64,000 bases of DNA from Apricaphanius iberus (lineage: Eukaryota > Chordata > Actinopteri > Cyprinodontiformes > Aphaniidae), in NCBI GenBank assembly GCA_028564705.1, contig JAPXFQ010002640.1, positions 186,001 to 250,000 of the forward strand, given 5' to 3'. Under the pieces are notes generated by a model that saw only the letters and a list, made by a program, of their open reading frames with translations, did not search any database and had not been told where the DNA came from. Both the position numbers and the translations under genes were made by a program. This document shows positions 23,570 to 34,417 of the stretch, one piece after another (positions within the stretch are counted from its first letter, which is position 1; each line of letters opens with the position of its first letter).

Positions 23570-25003
23570 ATGTCTGAACCCTTGAAAAAGAAGTGGAAAG
23601 TTAAGTCAACTGGAAAGCATCAGAAAGTGTGGGAACATCTGCAAGGAGAGTATAGTGGATGGATAAAATCTTCGTCCAAAGGCCCGGAATATTCGTTTTG
23701 TGTACCGTGTAGGAAAGACGTGAAAGTTGCTGCCAGTGGTTTTTATGACTTGAAAAGCCATTTCAAAACATCGTCACACGTGGATAGTGTCGCAAGAAGT
23801 AAGACATACGTTCCTTTGAGTCAACAGTTTGCCAGTGCGAACCCTGCATCGTCACAAAGCAACAAGGTGCTCAAAGCAGAAATCCTCATGTGCCAGTTTT
23901 TTGCCGAGCACAACATTCCACTCGCCGCTGCAGATACATTCACCAAGTTGGTACCAGAAATGTTCATCGATTCACAAGTTGCAAAGGTATGTAAGACAGA
24001 TTAAAATTTTCTTTGTCACTCAAGCAATTAATCTTTTTGAAAATAATGCAAACAATGTAGATCGAGATGATTTATATTAAAGACTGTAATCTTCAATGCA
24101 AACTGATAATATCATCAACAGATTATGATTCAAAGTGTGTTTGATGAAAAATATTCAGAGATGTTTACATGCGTTGAAGTTTTTAATGCTATGAAATTAT
24201 ACTCTGAACATCGATTCTTCAAACATCCACATGTAACGAATATAATCTCTATGTTGCAGGATTTTGCATGCAGAAGGACAAAGGCAACCATGATTATCAA
24301 GGAGTCTCTCGCACCAGCCTACACAGATCCTATCATAGCACGCTGCAGGACTCAACCGTTCACATTGATGATCGACGAGAGCAATGATCGGAGCACCAAA
24401 AAGCGTCTTGCTATTCTCGCCCACTTCATGGAAGATGATGTTGCAAAAACTAGACTCTTGGACCTGCCCGAATTAAGTGATGGAACCAGTGCTGGTATAT
24501 TTGAAGTTTTAGACAAATATATGACACTGGATCCACGAAGGAGAGAGGAACTGGACTACATCCATATTCTCAGATTGGCGGAGCGGTTTGGGCCCAGTCA
24601 TCTAGATCAAGAGGCCATCAAAGAAGAATGGGATGACTTCCAATTGATCCCAGACGAACAGATGCCACCATTCACCACAGAGGGACCAATGCATCCAGAA
24701 ACATTTTGGTCTAAGATTTTTGAGTTGAGAACAGCATTTGGTGGGCCAAGGTTCCCAGCAATGAAGAGCGTTTTCTTGGCCTTGCTATGCCTTCCTCACA
24801 GCAACGCAGACAGTGAAAGAGTATTCAGCCATGTCAGGAAACTCAATACAGAGTATAGGAAATCGATGGGGGTGGACACTCTGACAGCTTTACTACAAGT
24901 AAAACTGAATACTGACAGTAAATCGTATCAGCTAAAACCAACAAGTGAGATGTTGCAATCAGCAAAGGCCGCAACTTCCAAGTACAACAACAATCACAAA
25001 TGA
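23570..25003 (+). CDS. hAT transposase deletion derivative (two exons, open)
   Basis: Exon 1 is 23570-23986 and exon 2 is 24122-25003, joined in phase 0 into a predicted 432-residue protein. The ATG at 23570 has A at -3; an in-frame GTG six bases upstream is not a likely start. Residues about 35-80 hold a zinc-finger-like FCVPC...HFKTSSH (CxxC, then H-x5-H), the DNA-binding part. Exon 2 starts the RNase-H-like catalytic fold with TLMIDESND, which carries the first catalytic Asp. Soon after AGIFEVLD the frame jumps to KYMTLDPRR (about 24515), so a few hundred residues of a normal hAT transposase are missing, including the second catalytic Asp and the insertion domain. The C-terminus keeps HSNADSERVFSHVRKLNTE, the hAT dimerisation motif. 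No stop or frameshift interrupts the frame even across the deletion. It cannot be an active transposase; it could be a DNA-binding, dimerising repressor or simply a young decaying copy. Confidence 0.75.
23987..24121 (+). other. Predicted intron of the hAT gene
   Basis: Donor GCAAAG|GTATGTAAG and acceptor ATCATCAACAG|ATTATG fit vertebrate consensus. Removing the 135 bases joins two open frames in phase 0. Read through, the frame would stop 15 bases past the donor. Confidence 0.65.
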
Positions 25004-25070
25004 TGTCATTTAGGCTTTTAAGGGCATTGTGTGATATGTGAACACATCATTATATGGTAGTGATGTATTG

Positions 25071-25076
25071 AATAAA
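25071..25076 (+). terminator. Polyadenylation signal AATAAA of the hAT gene
   Basis: AATAAA lies 68 bases after the stop codon at 25003 and before the right terminal repeat. Confidence 0.5.
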
Positions 25077-25279
25077 GAATTGAATAATGCAAATTGATGG
25101 TGCAGTTTTCCATGTTGTTCTTTGGTAAACACGGCATTTACGGCGCGAATACAGTTTTTGGTCATTGAGTAAGGGAAATTTAAATTGTTAGTAAGGGCAG
25201 TCATGGTTGATGGTTGACAGGTATGTGTATGTGTATGATAAAGTGCATGTGTGACTGAAGGTGCATGGTGTGATTAGCA

Positions 25280-26284
25280 TTAAGTCCAGTGTTCTATGGT
25301 TGATTTTATGGCCCTCCCCCTAGAGTTGTTGAAGAGCCGCATGGCGTGTGGGAGGAACGATTTCTTCAGTCTGTCAGTGGAGCACGACAATGACAGCAGT
25401 CTGTCACTGAAGCTGCTCCTCTGCCTGGAGATGGCGTTGTGCAGTGGATGGTGTGGACTGTCTATGATGGACAGTAGCCTGTTCAGAGTCCGTTTATCTG
25501 CCATAGATGTAAGGCTGTCCAGCTCTGTGCCAACAACAGTACCTGCCTTCCTCACCAGTTTGTTCAGGCGTCCAGCGTCTTTCTTCTTGAGGCTGCCCCC
25601 CCAACACACCACTGCGTACATGAGGGCGCTCGCAACTACAGACTGGTAGAAGATCTGTAGCAACTTCTTGCAGATGTTGAAGGACGCCAGCCTTCTGAGG
25701 AAGTACAGACGGCTCTGTCCTTTCCTGCACAGGGCGTCTGTGTTGGCAGTCCAGTCCAGTTTGTCATCCAGCTGCACTCCCAGGTATTTGTAGGTGTGAA
25801 CCACCTCCACACAGTCACCTTTGATGTTGACAGGCTCAAGGTGCGGCCTGATTCTCCTAAAGTCCACCACCATCTCCTTGGTCTTGGTGGCGTTTAGGAG
25901 CAGGTGGTTAAAGTCGCACCACGTGACAAAACGTTGGATCAACTCCCTGTATTCCTCCTCCTGTCCACTCCTGATACAGCCAACGATAGCTGTGTCGTCC
26001 GCGAACTTCTGCACGTGGCAGAGCTCCGAGTTGTACTGGAAGTCGGACGTGTACAGGGTGAACAGGACCGGAGAGAGCACAGTTCCCTGCGGTGCTCCAG
26101 TGTTGCTGGTAACAGTGTCGGACCTGCAGTCCCCCAGTCGAACGTACTGAGGTCTGCCGGTCAGATAGTCTGTAATCCATGCCACCAGGTCTGATCCTAC
26201 TCCCATCTCTGTCAGTTTGTGCCTGAGGAGCAGAGGCTGGATGGTGTTAAAGGCGCTCGAGAAGTCCAAAAATGTAATCCTCAC
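25280..26284 (-). pseudogene. Rex1-type reverse transcriptase, open C-terminal part
   Basis: An uninterrupted frame of 334 codons. It begins VRITFLDFSSAFNT (first codon GTG, not a real start; a stop lies just upstream in non-LINE DNA) and ends at a natural stop. Blocks in order: FSSAFNT (residues 8-14, first catalytic Asp region), GAPQGTVLSPVLFTLY (about 63-78), FADDTAIVG (about 93-101, catalytic DD), NATKTKEMVVDFRR (about 130-143), YKYLGVQLDDKLDW (about 166-179). Then comes the C-terminal region with SVVASALMYAVVCWGGS. Upstream parts (endonuclease, first fingers blocks) are lost by truncation. The lack of stops over 1 kb says the insertion is recent compared with all other LINEs here. Role when intact: target-primed reverse transcription of the LINE RNA. 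Confidence 0.85.
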
Positions 26285-26288
26285 AATT

Positions 26289-26320
26289 TACCATCCGTAA
26301 ATTTATGTTTACGGATGGTA
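26289..26320. other. Perfect hairpin at the LINE 5' junction
   Basis: TACCATCCGTAAA (26289-26301) and TTTACGGATGGTA (26308-26320) are perfect 13-bp arms around TTTATG. It begins 5 bases outside the truncated LINE 5' end. It may be a pre-existing palindromic target, a foldback made during LINE integration, or a tiny MITE end pair. Confidence 0.7.
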
Positions 26321-26424
26321 TCTACTCAATCTCAATGAAACTGAGCTATTTAACAAAGAATAGGCAAAAAATTCTGTTTCTAAAAATATCAATCTGGGAA
26401 AGACATTTTCCATAATGCTTACAA

Positions 26425-26580
26425 CTCTTGTTGCAGCGAATATTGATTCTACAAAGCATTGACACGGGGGAGCTAAATACAAACGCTTTTCATATTTTCA
26501 TTTATAAAAACTTTATGAAGCTATGTATGCTTTTACTTTCACTTTATATCATGCTACTTTAGTCTATAATATGCAATCCT
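26425..26580 (+). mobile_element. Tc1-like element, 3' fragment
   Basis: TTGCAGCGAATATTGATTCT then ACAAAGCATTGACACGGGGG then AAATACAAACGC follow the fish Tc1-like 3' coding and untranslated order (GCAGCGAAAGG..., ACAAAGTATTGACTC...). It fades into unassigned AT-rich DNA. Confidence 0.6.
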
Positions 26581-29500
26581 GAAGAATCAACATTGAAGAA
26601 TGTTCTCCTAATGTCACAATGCTAATGCTACTTCATTCCCAAATTTGAATAACATCACTCATTGAAAATAATGAGCAGTTTCTCCATCTGATGAATTAAA
26701 TCTTGATTCATCATTTCTGAAAAGGGGCCGATTAGACAGAAATAATCCCAACCAATGACATGCATCCTCACGCAACACTCTGAGGCACGCTAATGCACAC
26801 ATGCGCACCCACACACGAGCGTCCTGCTCTTGGTTTTCCCTATACAAAGCTTCCCGGACTTAAATTACAAATGTTTCAGCGGATTGGAGATGCGGGACAT
26901 AATGAAGCAGTGCAGCACGCTGAGAGGTAATTACCCAGCAGCACGCCTGCTTTTTTTTCCACAGCCCGTCGAGGTGAGGGAGAAGATGAATAGCCAAAGT
27001 ACAAAACCACTGACCCCTCAAAAGTTTCATTTACCATCTCCTTCTCTCTGTCTCCCCTCCCTCTGCTTTTGGGGAGCTTGGAAGAGGTAATCATCTAGGG
27101 ACAGTTTTGGTAGGTTGATGAATGGTGTGTGTGGCTTTGGTGTTCATACGAACATGGACACCTATTTATCTGCTCCGGCCTGAACCCAGCCGAGCAAGGC
27201 CTTATTGAGTCACTAGAGGCAGCAGAGTGGAGAGACAGGCCAAGGGAGCAGAGGGAGGAAAGGGGAGCGATGGAAGGAGGACAGACCGCCTGGCTTGGAG
27301 ACCTGGAGCCGATCAATCCCCCCACTCCACTCCACTCAACCTCCCAACCTATCAGTCATTTCCTCTCACTCTGTCCGTTTCTGCTGATGACACACTTTCT
27401 CTGCCCGTCGGCCCATATCAAGGCCAGGGAGAGAAAAGTTGAGCTGTGTGGATTTGCCTCGAGTGTAGATGTTTTTGTGTGTGTCAGTCAGAGTTGCAGA
27501 GGGGGCTGTCAGGGCTTGGAACAGTGTAGAGGGAGATGGGAAGGCTGGCTGTACTGTCAAAGTCCCCCCCCCTTCTCCCAGGAGCGAGATGCAGGGAGGG
27601 GATCGCAGAGCGGCGGCCACTCAGGTGAGCTCGGCTCTGCCTCCTCTCCTAGGCATGCCGGCGAAGGTGGCAGCATCCAAAGCCTTGTCAATGCATAATG
27701 CATTAGAAGTCCTCCGTTTCCCACTGACAGCCCCCCCACCCCACCCCACCCACCCCCACCCTAGAAGCAAAGCCAGCTAATCAGATACGACATATCCCAA
27801 TGTCCGGGCGTACACACTCACATGAGCACGCCTCACACGCACGGGCAGAAATTTACTAATCAAAAAGTGTATTTCCTAGAGGCCGACTCCCAGGAGAAAT
27901 CCAGATGGAAGAAATTGGAATAATTTATTAGCTTACAAGTTTTCGTTGACAGTTAGCCCGAGGCTATTTATCTCCGTAATAGAGAACGTCTCCAATGTGG
28001 CAAAATTGACCAAATCAAACAGCTTTGATCAGAAAATGAATCTGGCAAGGCTGTCTGTCTCTAGGTGTCCCAGGAGGTGAGAGGCAAACAAACAAAACTG
28101 AGAGAAGGAGAAACAGACTCAGAGAGAGAGAGTGATTATTTAACAAGTGACCACAGGGAGGAGGGGGAAAAAGAGAGAAGGATAGGTTCACATTGCAACT
28201 AAAATTACGATCAAATCCACAAAACGCAACCAGCAACACATATAATGGGGGATATCGCTGGATAAATAACGACAGCAGCAGAACATCAGAGCAATTTATT
28301 GAGTTTACAGTCTCTCGTCATCAAGTTTGAGGTGATAGAAATTGTTCTGCTTTTAGGTATTACAGCTCCAGAATGCTTAATTCACTTTGTCAGCTACAAA
28401 GCTGGAGAAAGAGGGGGAAAAAAGAGATAGGTATATGCATAAAAGAATGACTCAAAGTTTGGACAGCTCGAGTAGCTTCCACAACACCAGCTGCTGGTTT
28501 GGTTTATGTATTTATGCCAGTGTGTCATGATATAGAGCCACAAATTTGAAACAGAAACCTCCAACATGCAGAGCTGAGCAAAGATGCAAGCTTACTTTGC
28601 CAGTCCAAAAAGCCCCCTGCTGTCCTGTAGGTTGTAAAAAAACATGAATGTACATGGGAAAGCTATTAATAGTCAAAGGACTGCTTATGGCAGTCAATTA
28701 GATAATTTATGAAAAAGTATTAATATTTGTGGAACAACCTGGACTAACAGGAACTATTTTAATAGCCTGATATCTATATCAGTCTCATGATCTGAAAGAG
28801 TGAATTCTTTACTGTCTATTGATCATGAAACCTTGCCATATGTGTGTGGATCAAGAATGACAACAGTTACTTTCCAAAATACAAGAGTTTATTTACAAAA
28901 GAAGGAAAGAGCCATTGAATCACTCAAACTAAATAACCAACACACTACTGAACAAACTAAATGAATAACTAAAAATAAAAGAAACAAATGGATAAAAATG
29001 CTATAAAAATAGAATACATTAATTCTGATTTATGCTTTGGAGGAATCTGGATGCCAGTCAAACACAGGGCTTGATTTGCAGATGCTGGAATAAAAGCTAA
29101 TTTAGTTTACCAATTGTAATTAGTTTAACTAAATATGATTTATATGTAAACCAATAAAAAAATTAAATATCAAGACATTCTTTGGATAAAGAAATGTTTG
29201 TTTAAAAACTATCTGCATAAGAGTAATTAACCTTTGCAGAATTACTTAATTCATGGATTGATCACAGCAGTAAATAATCTAAATCCAGTATTTTGATCAA
29301 ATAAGGCCAGTTCAGACAAGGCTAAGAAGTTTATATTTTGTTCTTAAACATCCATTTTAAACCAAGTTCTGTTTGAACCGTTAATAGCAATCTTTGTTTA
29401 TGAAATAACAGCCTAAACAAAACACGTGTGCTTGTTCAGCTTTAGCTCTCTGCAACGCACAAGGGGCGTTTGAAGAAAGAAAACTCTTGTTTGACTGAGT

Positions 29501-30811
29501 AGCTCAGATTGAAGGATTTAAAACAAGTCTTTATTAGTTTACTGGTTTAAACTTCAGCCCGAGGTCTGGTTTACCCAAAGATAGCAGATGAAACGTATAC
29601 AAGTTAACAACAGTAAATCACACACCTTTAAAAATGAGTGATCCTAAACTAATTTGCCTCTGCCAAAACAGACCTTATGAACGTTTAAAGTTTAGAGTTT
29701 TCTCCATTGTTGATGGTGAAGGGGGAGTTGGGAGACATTAGCCACAAGGCTACCCAGGGGGTTGCTAAGCTAGTTAGTGGGCTGGTAGCACCGGGAGAGT
29801 CTGGCCTCGGTGTAGTTTCCCTCCTCTCTGAGCTCAGCTACGTGGCAGCTGGCCGCTGGAGATGCCGGTGGCCCATTTTCCGATTTTACTTGGCAGTGAT
29901 CAGCGCCAACTTTCTTTCACTGGAAACAGTACCTTTTTTTTGTACCATGGACCAGTTTAATATCAAACAATATTCAAACAGTCCTGTGGATAAATACAAT
30001 AAAATCTAATGAAATAACAAATGTGTCATCGTAACTTCGTCTTATAGCATTTCAAGAGCATTGCACCAATAACAACATATAACTATGGTAACATATAAAC
30101 ATGTCTTTAAAATAAGATGAAACACAAAAAGGAATTTTAATGTAACATTGAATCAATTGGAACCCTGTAGCTATTTTACTGTAAAGAGACTGTCATGTGT
30201 CTGGGAATTTTAATTGCAATCAACTTACCAGTCGGGATAAATCCACACTTTAAGTAGGAATCATGCTATTGTCAGGTAAATGCAGATGTATTTTATCAGA
30301 AGTTGTAGGCTCTTCTGTCTCCTCATTGGATCTTTTCTCTTTTGCAAAGACACTTTTCAGAGACCTCTATTTCAATTAATTTTGTAAGCTATTGGGTTTG
30401 TTTTCAGCGGTGATGTATCATGGGGCCAAAGCAGCCATCTTGAGGCCGGATTTTTCAATGGAAATTATGCGGAGATACCCAGGGGCCACCATGAATAGTA
30501 AAGGAAGGGAAAAAATCTGTCCACAACTATGTCATATATAACCAAGAAGATCCAAAAAAACTAATCTAGAGCAATAGTTGGAGGTGGAGACATGATACTG
30601 GTGGGAAGTGCTCAGCCGGGATGTAGCTGTCATTCTGTTTTTAGGGGACAGATGCCTGCTTTTCTGTGTTGATGGGGATTACTTGGATCCCTGCTCTGGT
30701 AACTTTCTGGGGATTTAGAAACTTATCTGTCAGTTTGGTCATTTTCTTGGTGAGGACATGAAAAGGACAGAAAGGCTGTGGCAGCAGATTGTAGAAGGAC
30801 CAAGTTAAAGG
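26581..30811. other. Gene-free stretch; 26.9-28.4 kb looks regulatory
   Basis: No gene recognised. 26880-28420 is less AT-rich, not repetitive and motif-dense; 27880-28010 and 28260-28400 in particular have conserved-element texture. The 189-codon plus frame at 27129-27698 and its neighbours overlap one another on both strands and show no domain. 28,500-30,800 is AT-rich with nothing recognised. Confidence 0.3.
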
Positions 30812-30900
30812 TAGGGATGCACCCATCTGAAAATTTGGAGCATTACTGGTATTTGGCATTATATATTGTTGTTATAATCGATAACCAATATTTACAATAT
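30812..30900 (+). mobile_element. hAT-type end, fragment
   Basis: TAGGGATGCACCCATCTGA is similar to the start of a common fish hAT MITE (TAGGGATGCACCGAT). A TATCGATTATAACAACAAT-type stretch follows on the complementary strand. No right end found. Confidence 0.35.
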
Positions 30901-31059
30901 TGTTTATATTACATAAGTCTCTTACAGTGATGGAAATAAACAAAGGTTGTTAGTTCTGGTCCAGTTTCATTTTCGAGAGGCTCCAAGAGACAGATACAGC
31001 TTTATTCAACACATTGATATTAAATAAAAGGAAAGTATTTTTTTTACTTTGCACTTATT

Positions 31060-31172
31060 TTCCATACATCTTCTTTGATGCTGCTTATCCTTGAAGGGTC
31101 GTGGTGGCGATAATGCCTATCTCCAGCAGTGATTGGGCGCCCTGGCCACGTCACTAGTCCATCACAGAACTT
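31060..31172 (-). mobile_element. SINE fragment, reverse orientation
   Basis: Reads CTGCTTATCCTTGAAGGGTC, GCCTATCTCCAGCAGTGATT and CTAGTCCATCACAG, the complement of the second half of the SINE at 57850-58135 (GATGGACT..., GGAGATAGGC..., GATAAGC...). The tRNA-like head is missing. Confidence 0.65.
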
Positions 31173-31577
31173 TATTTTCTATTTAAAATCAAGTGACCCA
31201 CGTTCCGGTACTGATCCAGGTTTTGAGGACCTCTGGGTTACCGGATGAACCTCTACCACCTGTGCCTCGAAACAGTAGGTATAAAAAAAACGTACACAAC
31301 CTAGGTAAAATGGCAGGCTTTGTATTCTAAAAGACCCGCTCTGTACCTTTTACACCATAACAAACATTTTCAAAACATTTATGTGACACAACACCATTTT
31401 TGATGTTTGTTTTCGGAGCTGTCACTACATGGGAGGGTCCCCTTGCGGTTTACCGCACAATAGCAATTTTTACTCGCGGACCTCATCCCCGGATGTACAG
31501 ACTGAGTATTGCTTTACAGCAGTATGCTACACCTTACCTAATGATACAAACAAACCTGCGGTTTTGATACTTGAGCC

Positions 31578-31897
31578 ATGGCAGATCCACCAAAGAAACC
31601 AAAGAAGACACTATCAGAAGAAACTAGGAAAAGGAACTGAGCTGCAAGAGCTGAAAGTCTACCGAAGTTAAAGCTGCCGGAGCTTCACTGCTGTAGAAGG
31701 CTCGGTATAATGAATAACACCGGGGTACACCTGTTCTGTGCCCGTTTTGAATCGGGGGTAAGGAAAGTTGCAGCATGCTGGCTGTGGAGCTGGACGTTGA
31801 AGCTCATGACCAGGCTGTTCCTCTGTTACGTCGTCCTCGATATCAGCTTGAGAGAAAACTTCCTTCCCTTCAATGCTGTGAAAGATCCTTTATGTTG
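31578..31897 (+). pseudogene. Lys-rich N-terminal fragment of an unnamed repetitive fish frame
   Basis: From an ATG the frame reads MADPPKKPKKTLSEETRKRN, then TGA, then stays open to a stop at about 31897. The basic start followed by EETRKR resembles the N-terminus of a frame repeated many times in fish genomes, with nuclear-localisation character. I recall it only generally and cannot name the element. One nonsense codon interrupts it; FLPFNAVKDPLC ends the frame. Confidence 0.3.
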
Positions 31898-32374
31898 AAC
31901 GGTTACTCAGTTTAGGTCAAAGTAGGATTAGTTTCTGAAATCCAGTGTCACAACTTTTTAGTTTTCTGTGGTCAGCCACTGTGAGAGAGACATTAAAGAT
32001 ACAACAGGATTTATGGATGCTGAACTGACCATGTTTCTACTGGATTGGTAAGTAATAAATGCTTGCTCCGGGGTTATTTGGGCATGATGATGCGATACAG
32101 CCTGGAAAACTGTTTGATGGTTTACCAACTGACCCGCCATTAGTTTAATGTTTTGTTGTTTTCGCTGGCGAGCTTTTAAAACTATCAGTACACTCGTTCA
32201 GATGCGTTCCATAGAAATTTGTTTTTACGACAGTGACATTACACCGCATGCCATGAGAGGGCAAATGTCTGTAAAGTTAAGGAGTGTCTTTAAAAATGAG
32301 ACCATTATCGAACATTTCCCACCACAAAAATCGGTGTAAAAAATATATGTGATTATGCGTTGCTTTTTTCCAAG

Positions 32375-32513
32375 TACAGCTTCCTCCTACAATCCCAAGA
32401 CATGACTATTAGGTAATTAGTAGGTGTGAGTGTGTGTGTGCAAAGTTTGTCCTGTGTATTTCAGTGTTGTCCTGTGATGGACTGCTGACCTGTCCAGGCT
32501 GAAAAAGGAAATT
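32375..32513 (+). mobile_element. SINE fragment, forward orientation
   Basis: GCTTCCTCCTACAATCCCAA, GACATGACTATTAGG, a short TGTG run and TGTGATGGACTGCTGACCTG follow the internal order of the fish SINE also at 12405 and 57850. Head and tail are missing. Confidence 0.65.
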
Positions 32514-33639
32514 GTATTTTTCAGAATCAAACCAAGACCAGGCAAAAAATAATGTTTTGGTATGGGCTATCTAGAGTCCAGGCTTAACGACGAACATCCT
32601 TATAATTTGGAAGATTTTAGAATAAAACATAAAATGTCACATCTCATACATGATTCTTAAGGGTCTGTAATGGTGTGGATAGACATAGCCTGAAATGGGC
32701 CCCCAAATCAATCTATGCTTTGGTCCTCAAGTCTACAGCCAGCCCTGAAAACATGATGTGACTGCTTTTATTTAAAGCATAAAATGTTGTAATGAGCCTG
32801 CTGACCATCAGCACTAAGCAACACATAGGGAAGAGGCTAGAGCAGAATAATGCTCCATTCGACTGAGCTCGAAAATCAGAGCTCAGATTACAGAACCCCT
32901 AAGGAGAGTGCAATAGTTGTAAATCAGAAGACCTGTATGCATTTGTTTCAAGTTGCAGAAGTGCTAACAAATAGTTCATAAATGTCCTTATGTTTTATAG
33001 TGTGGCAGCAAATTTTTCAATAACAAAACCGTCACTTTGTAAAACTATTGTCTACCTTGATATCAGTAACGGCTCCATGCCTAGTCTCAGTTCACATCTT
33101 CTTCCACACTCATTCACGGTAACACAATTCCCCCCTCTTCAATCTCTCAGCTACTTAAGGGATTTGCAGACACTTCTAAGCCAAGTGTATTTCCACCCGT
33201 GCACAGTATATATCTCTGTCACTCCGTCTCAGTGACAAAGACACTGAGGCGAGCTGTAAAACACGCTTTTGACATGATCCCCAGGCATGCCTCTCACTGC
33301 GAGGGACACATTCATTTGTCGAGCCTCCTGACAGACAGTTCAAAGGGTCATCGGGCTGACACCGGAAAGGGGACAGTAAACACACCGCAACCGTCTCAAT
33401 TAGCAGCCAGGCGCTTTGAGTCCCAGCTGTCAAGCTTAGATCCCAAAGATAGGTTTCATTATGTTAAATGGGTGTCAGTCACACGGGATTAAAAGCCAGC
33501 AGAGGATGAGGCGACAGCGACGGAGACAAGGCCGACAGAAAGTTATGCTGTGCAAACGTAAAAGATCAAATAAAGTGTCTTGCTAAAACAATAATAACCC
33601 TCAGAAAAGGTTTGACATTTGTCACTTTTTAATATCAAA
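32514..33639. other. Unassigned DNA; 33.2-33.5 kb GC-richer
   Basis: Short frames on both strands at 33176-33492 overlap each other and show no domain. 33290-33500 has conserved-element texture (GAGGGACACATTCATTTGTC). Confidence 0.3.
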
Positions 33640-33960
33640 ATGTAATGTTTCTACTGGGATTTTATATGATGGCCAAACAAAGGTTAATGTCTAACTTTGA
33701 AGTGGAGGGGTTTCTTTGAGTCAGCATGCCCACAGCATGATACTGCCACCATCTTGTATCATTTTAGGGATGGTGTGTTCAGGGAAACTTATAACGTTAG
33801 CTGTCTGATCCATCCAATTAGTATCCCCTCAGCATGATGCAGCCTCTACCACCGCAGTGTGCTCAACATTGGCAATAACAGCAGCTTTTCCTTTCAAACC
33901 TCTTCTTCAAAAGTGTTAGATTTGTTGACTAAATGTGAAAAGATTCAGGGAAGATGAATT
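33640..33960 (-). mobile_element. Tc1-like element fragment, reverse orientation
   Basis: CCACAGCATGATACTGCCAC, CATCTTGTATCATTTTAGGG and ATGGTGTGTTCAGGG are the complement of the conserved block around the Tc1 transposase centre. A second decayed CAGCATGATGCAGCCTCTAC at 33831-33850 repeats the block, so either two copies abut or the region duplicated internally. Confidence 0.6.
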
Positions 33961-34386
33961 GTTTTGGCAGCAATGTGTGTTTAGCTCAGGCAGAAAAGTA
34001 AAGTCAACTCAGTGACCTCACAGCTGATGGGAGAAGTTTACAAAACAACAATTTTCTCCATAAACGGGCAGTCGCACGGTATAAGGAAACAATGATTGGA
34101 TCAAAGATGGAAATTTCTCCACGGACTGGCATTAGCATTGACCCCCCCATCCTCCTCCCACACCCCACCCACCTCCACCTGTTCTGCTCTGCACCTCCTC
34201 CCTCTCCCTCGTCCTCTCCAATCTATCCGCCTAATGAATTTTTACCTGGCACAGACTGTTTTAAACTCCATTTGGACTTGTGCCTACAATTACGTCCTCA
34301 GAGTCTCCAAAGTAACTGTGCACAGCCTAATTAGTATGCATTATCAATTAACAAACTTAATAGCTGGCAGATTGATTGGATCCTAG

Positions 34387-34417
<31 letters not shown>

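Larger units (their letters stand above)
23335..25225 (+). mobile_element. hAT element, internally deleted, inserted in Rex1 LINE
   Basis: Ends CATACCTGTCAAC (23335-23347) and GTTGACAGGTATG (25213-25225) are perfect 13-bp inverted repeats. The target is a TATG/TGTG alternating stretch in the LINE 3' region, so the duplication is ambiguous. GTATGCAT (23330-23337) against GTATGTGT (25221-25228) is one candidate, and it would move the ends by 3-5 bases. The element carries a two-exon transposase-related gene and a polyadenylation signal. At 1.9 kb it is shorter than a typical autonomous hAT element because the middle of the transposase is missing. Confidence 0.85.
23080..26284 (-). mobile_element. 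Rex1-type LINE, 5'-truncated, split by a hAT element
   Basis: Minus-strand LINE of about 1.3 kb excluding the insertion. The reverse-transcriptase frame runs 26284 to 25280. The 3' untranslated part continues to about 25226, is interrupted by the hAT element (23335-25225), resumes at about 23334 and ends in ATAAAGTATCTATCTATC-type tandem repeats near 23080. The block FSSAFNT is the motif long used to recognise Rex1 in fish. The 5' edge at 26284 is abrupt, as expected from incomplete reverse transcription. I could not find a clear target duplication. Confidence 0.85.

Noticed and set aside
24197..24424. Minus-strand frame inside the hAT gene
   Set aside because: Antisense shadow of the transposase exon.
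25296..26194. Plus-strand frames over the Rex1 reverse transcriptase
   Set aside because: Antisense shadows of the LINE frame.
27129..27698. 189-codon plus-strand frame and overlapping frames
   Set aside because: Overlapping open frames on both strands in GC-richer DNA, with no domain or splice logic.
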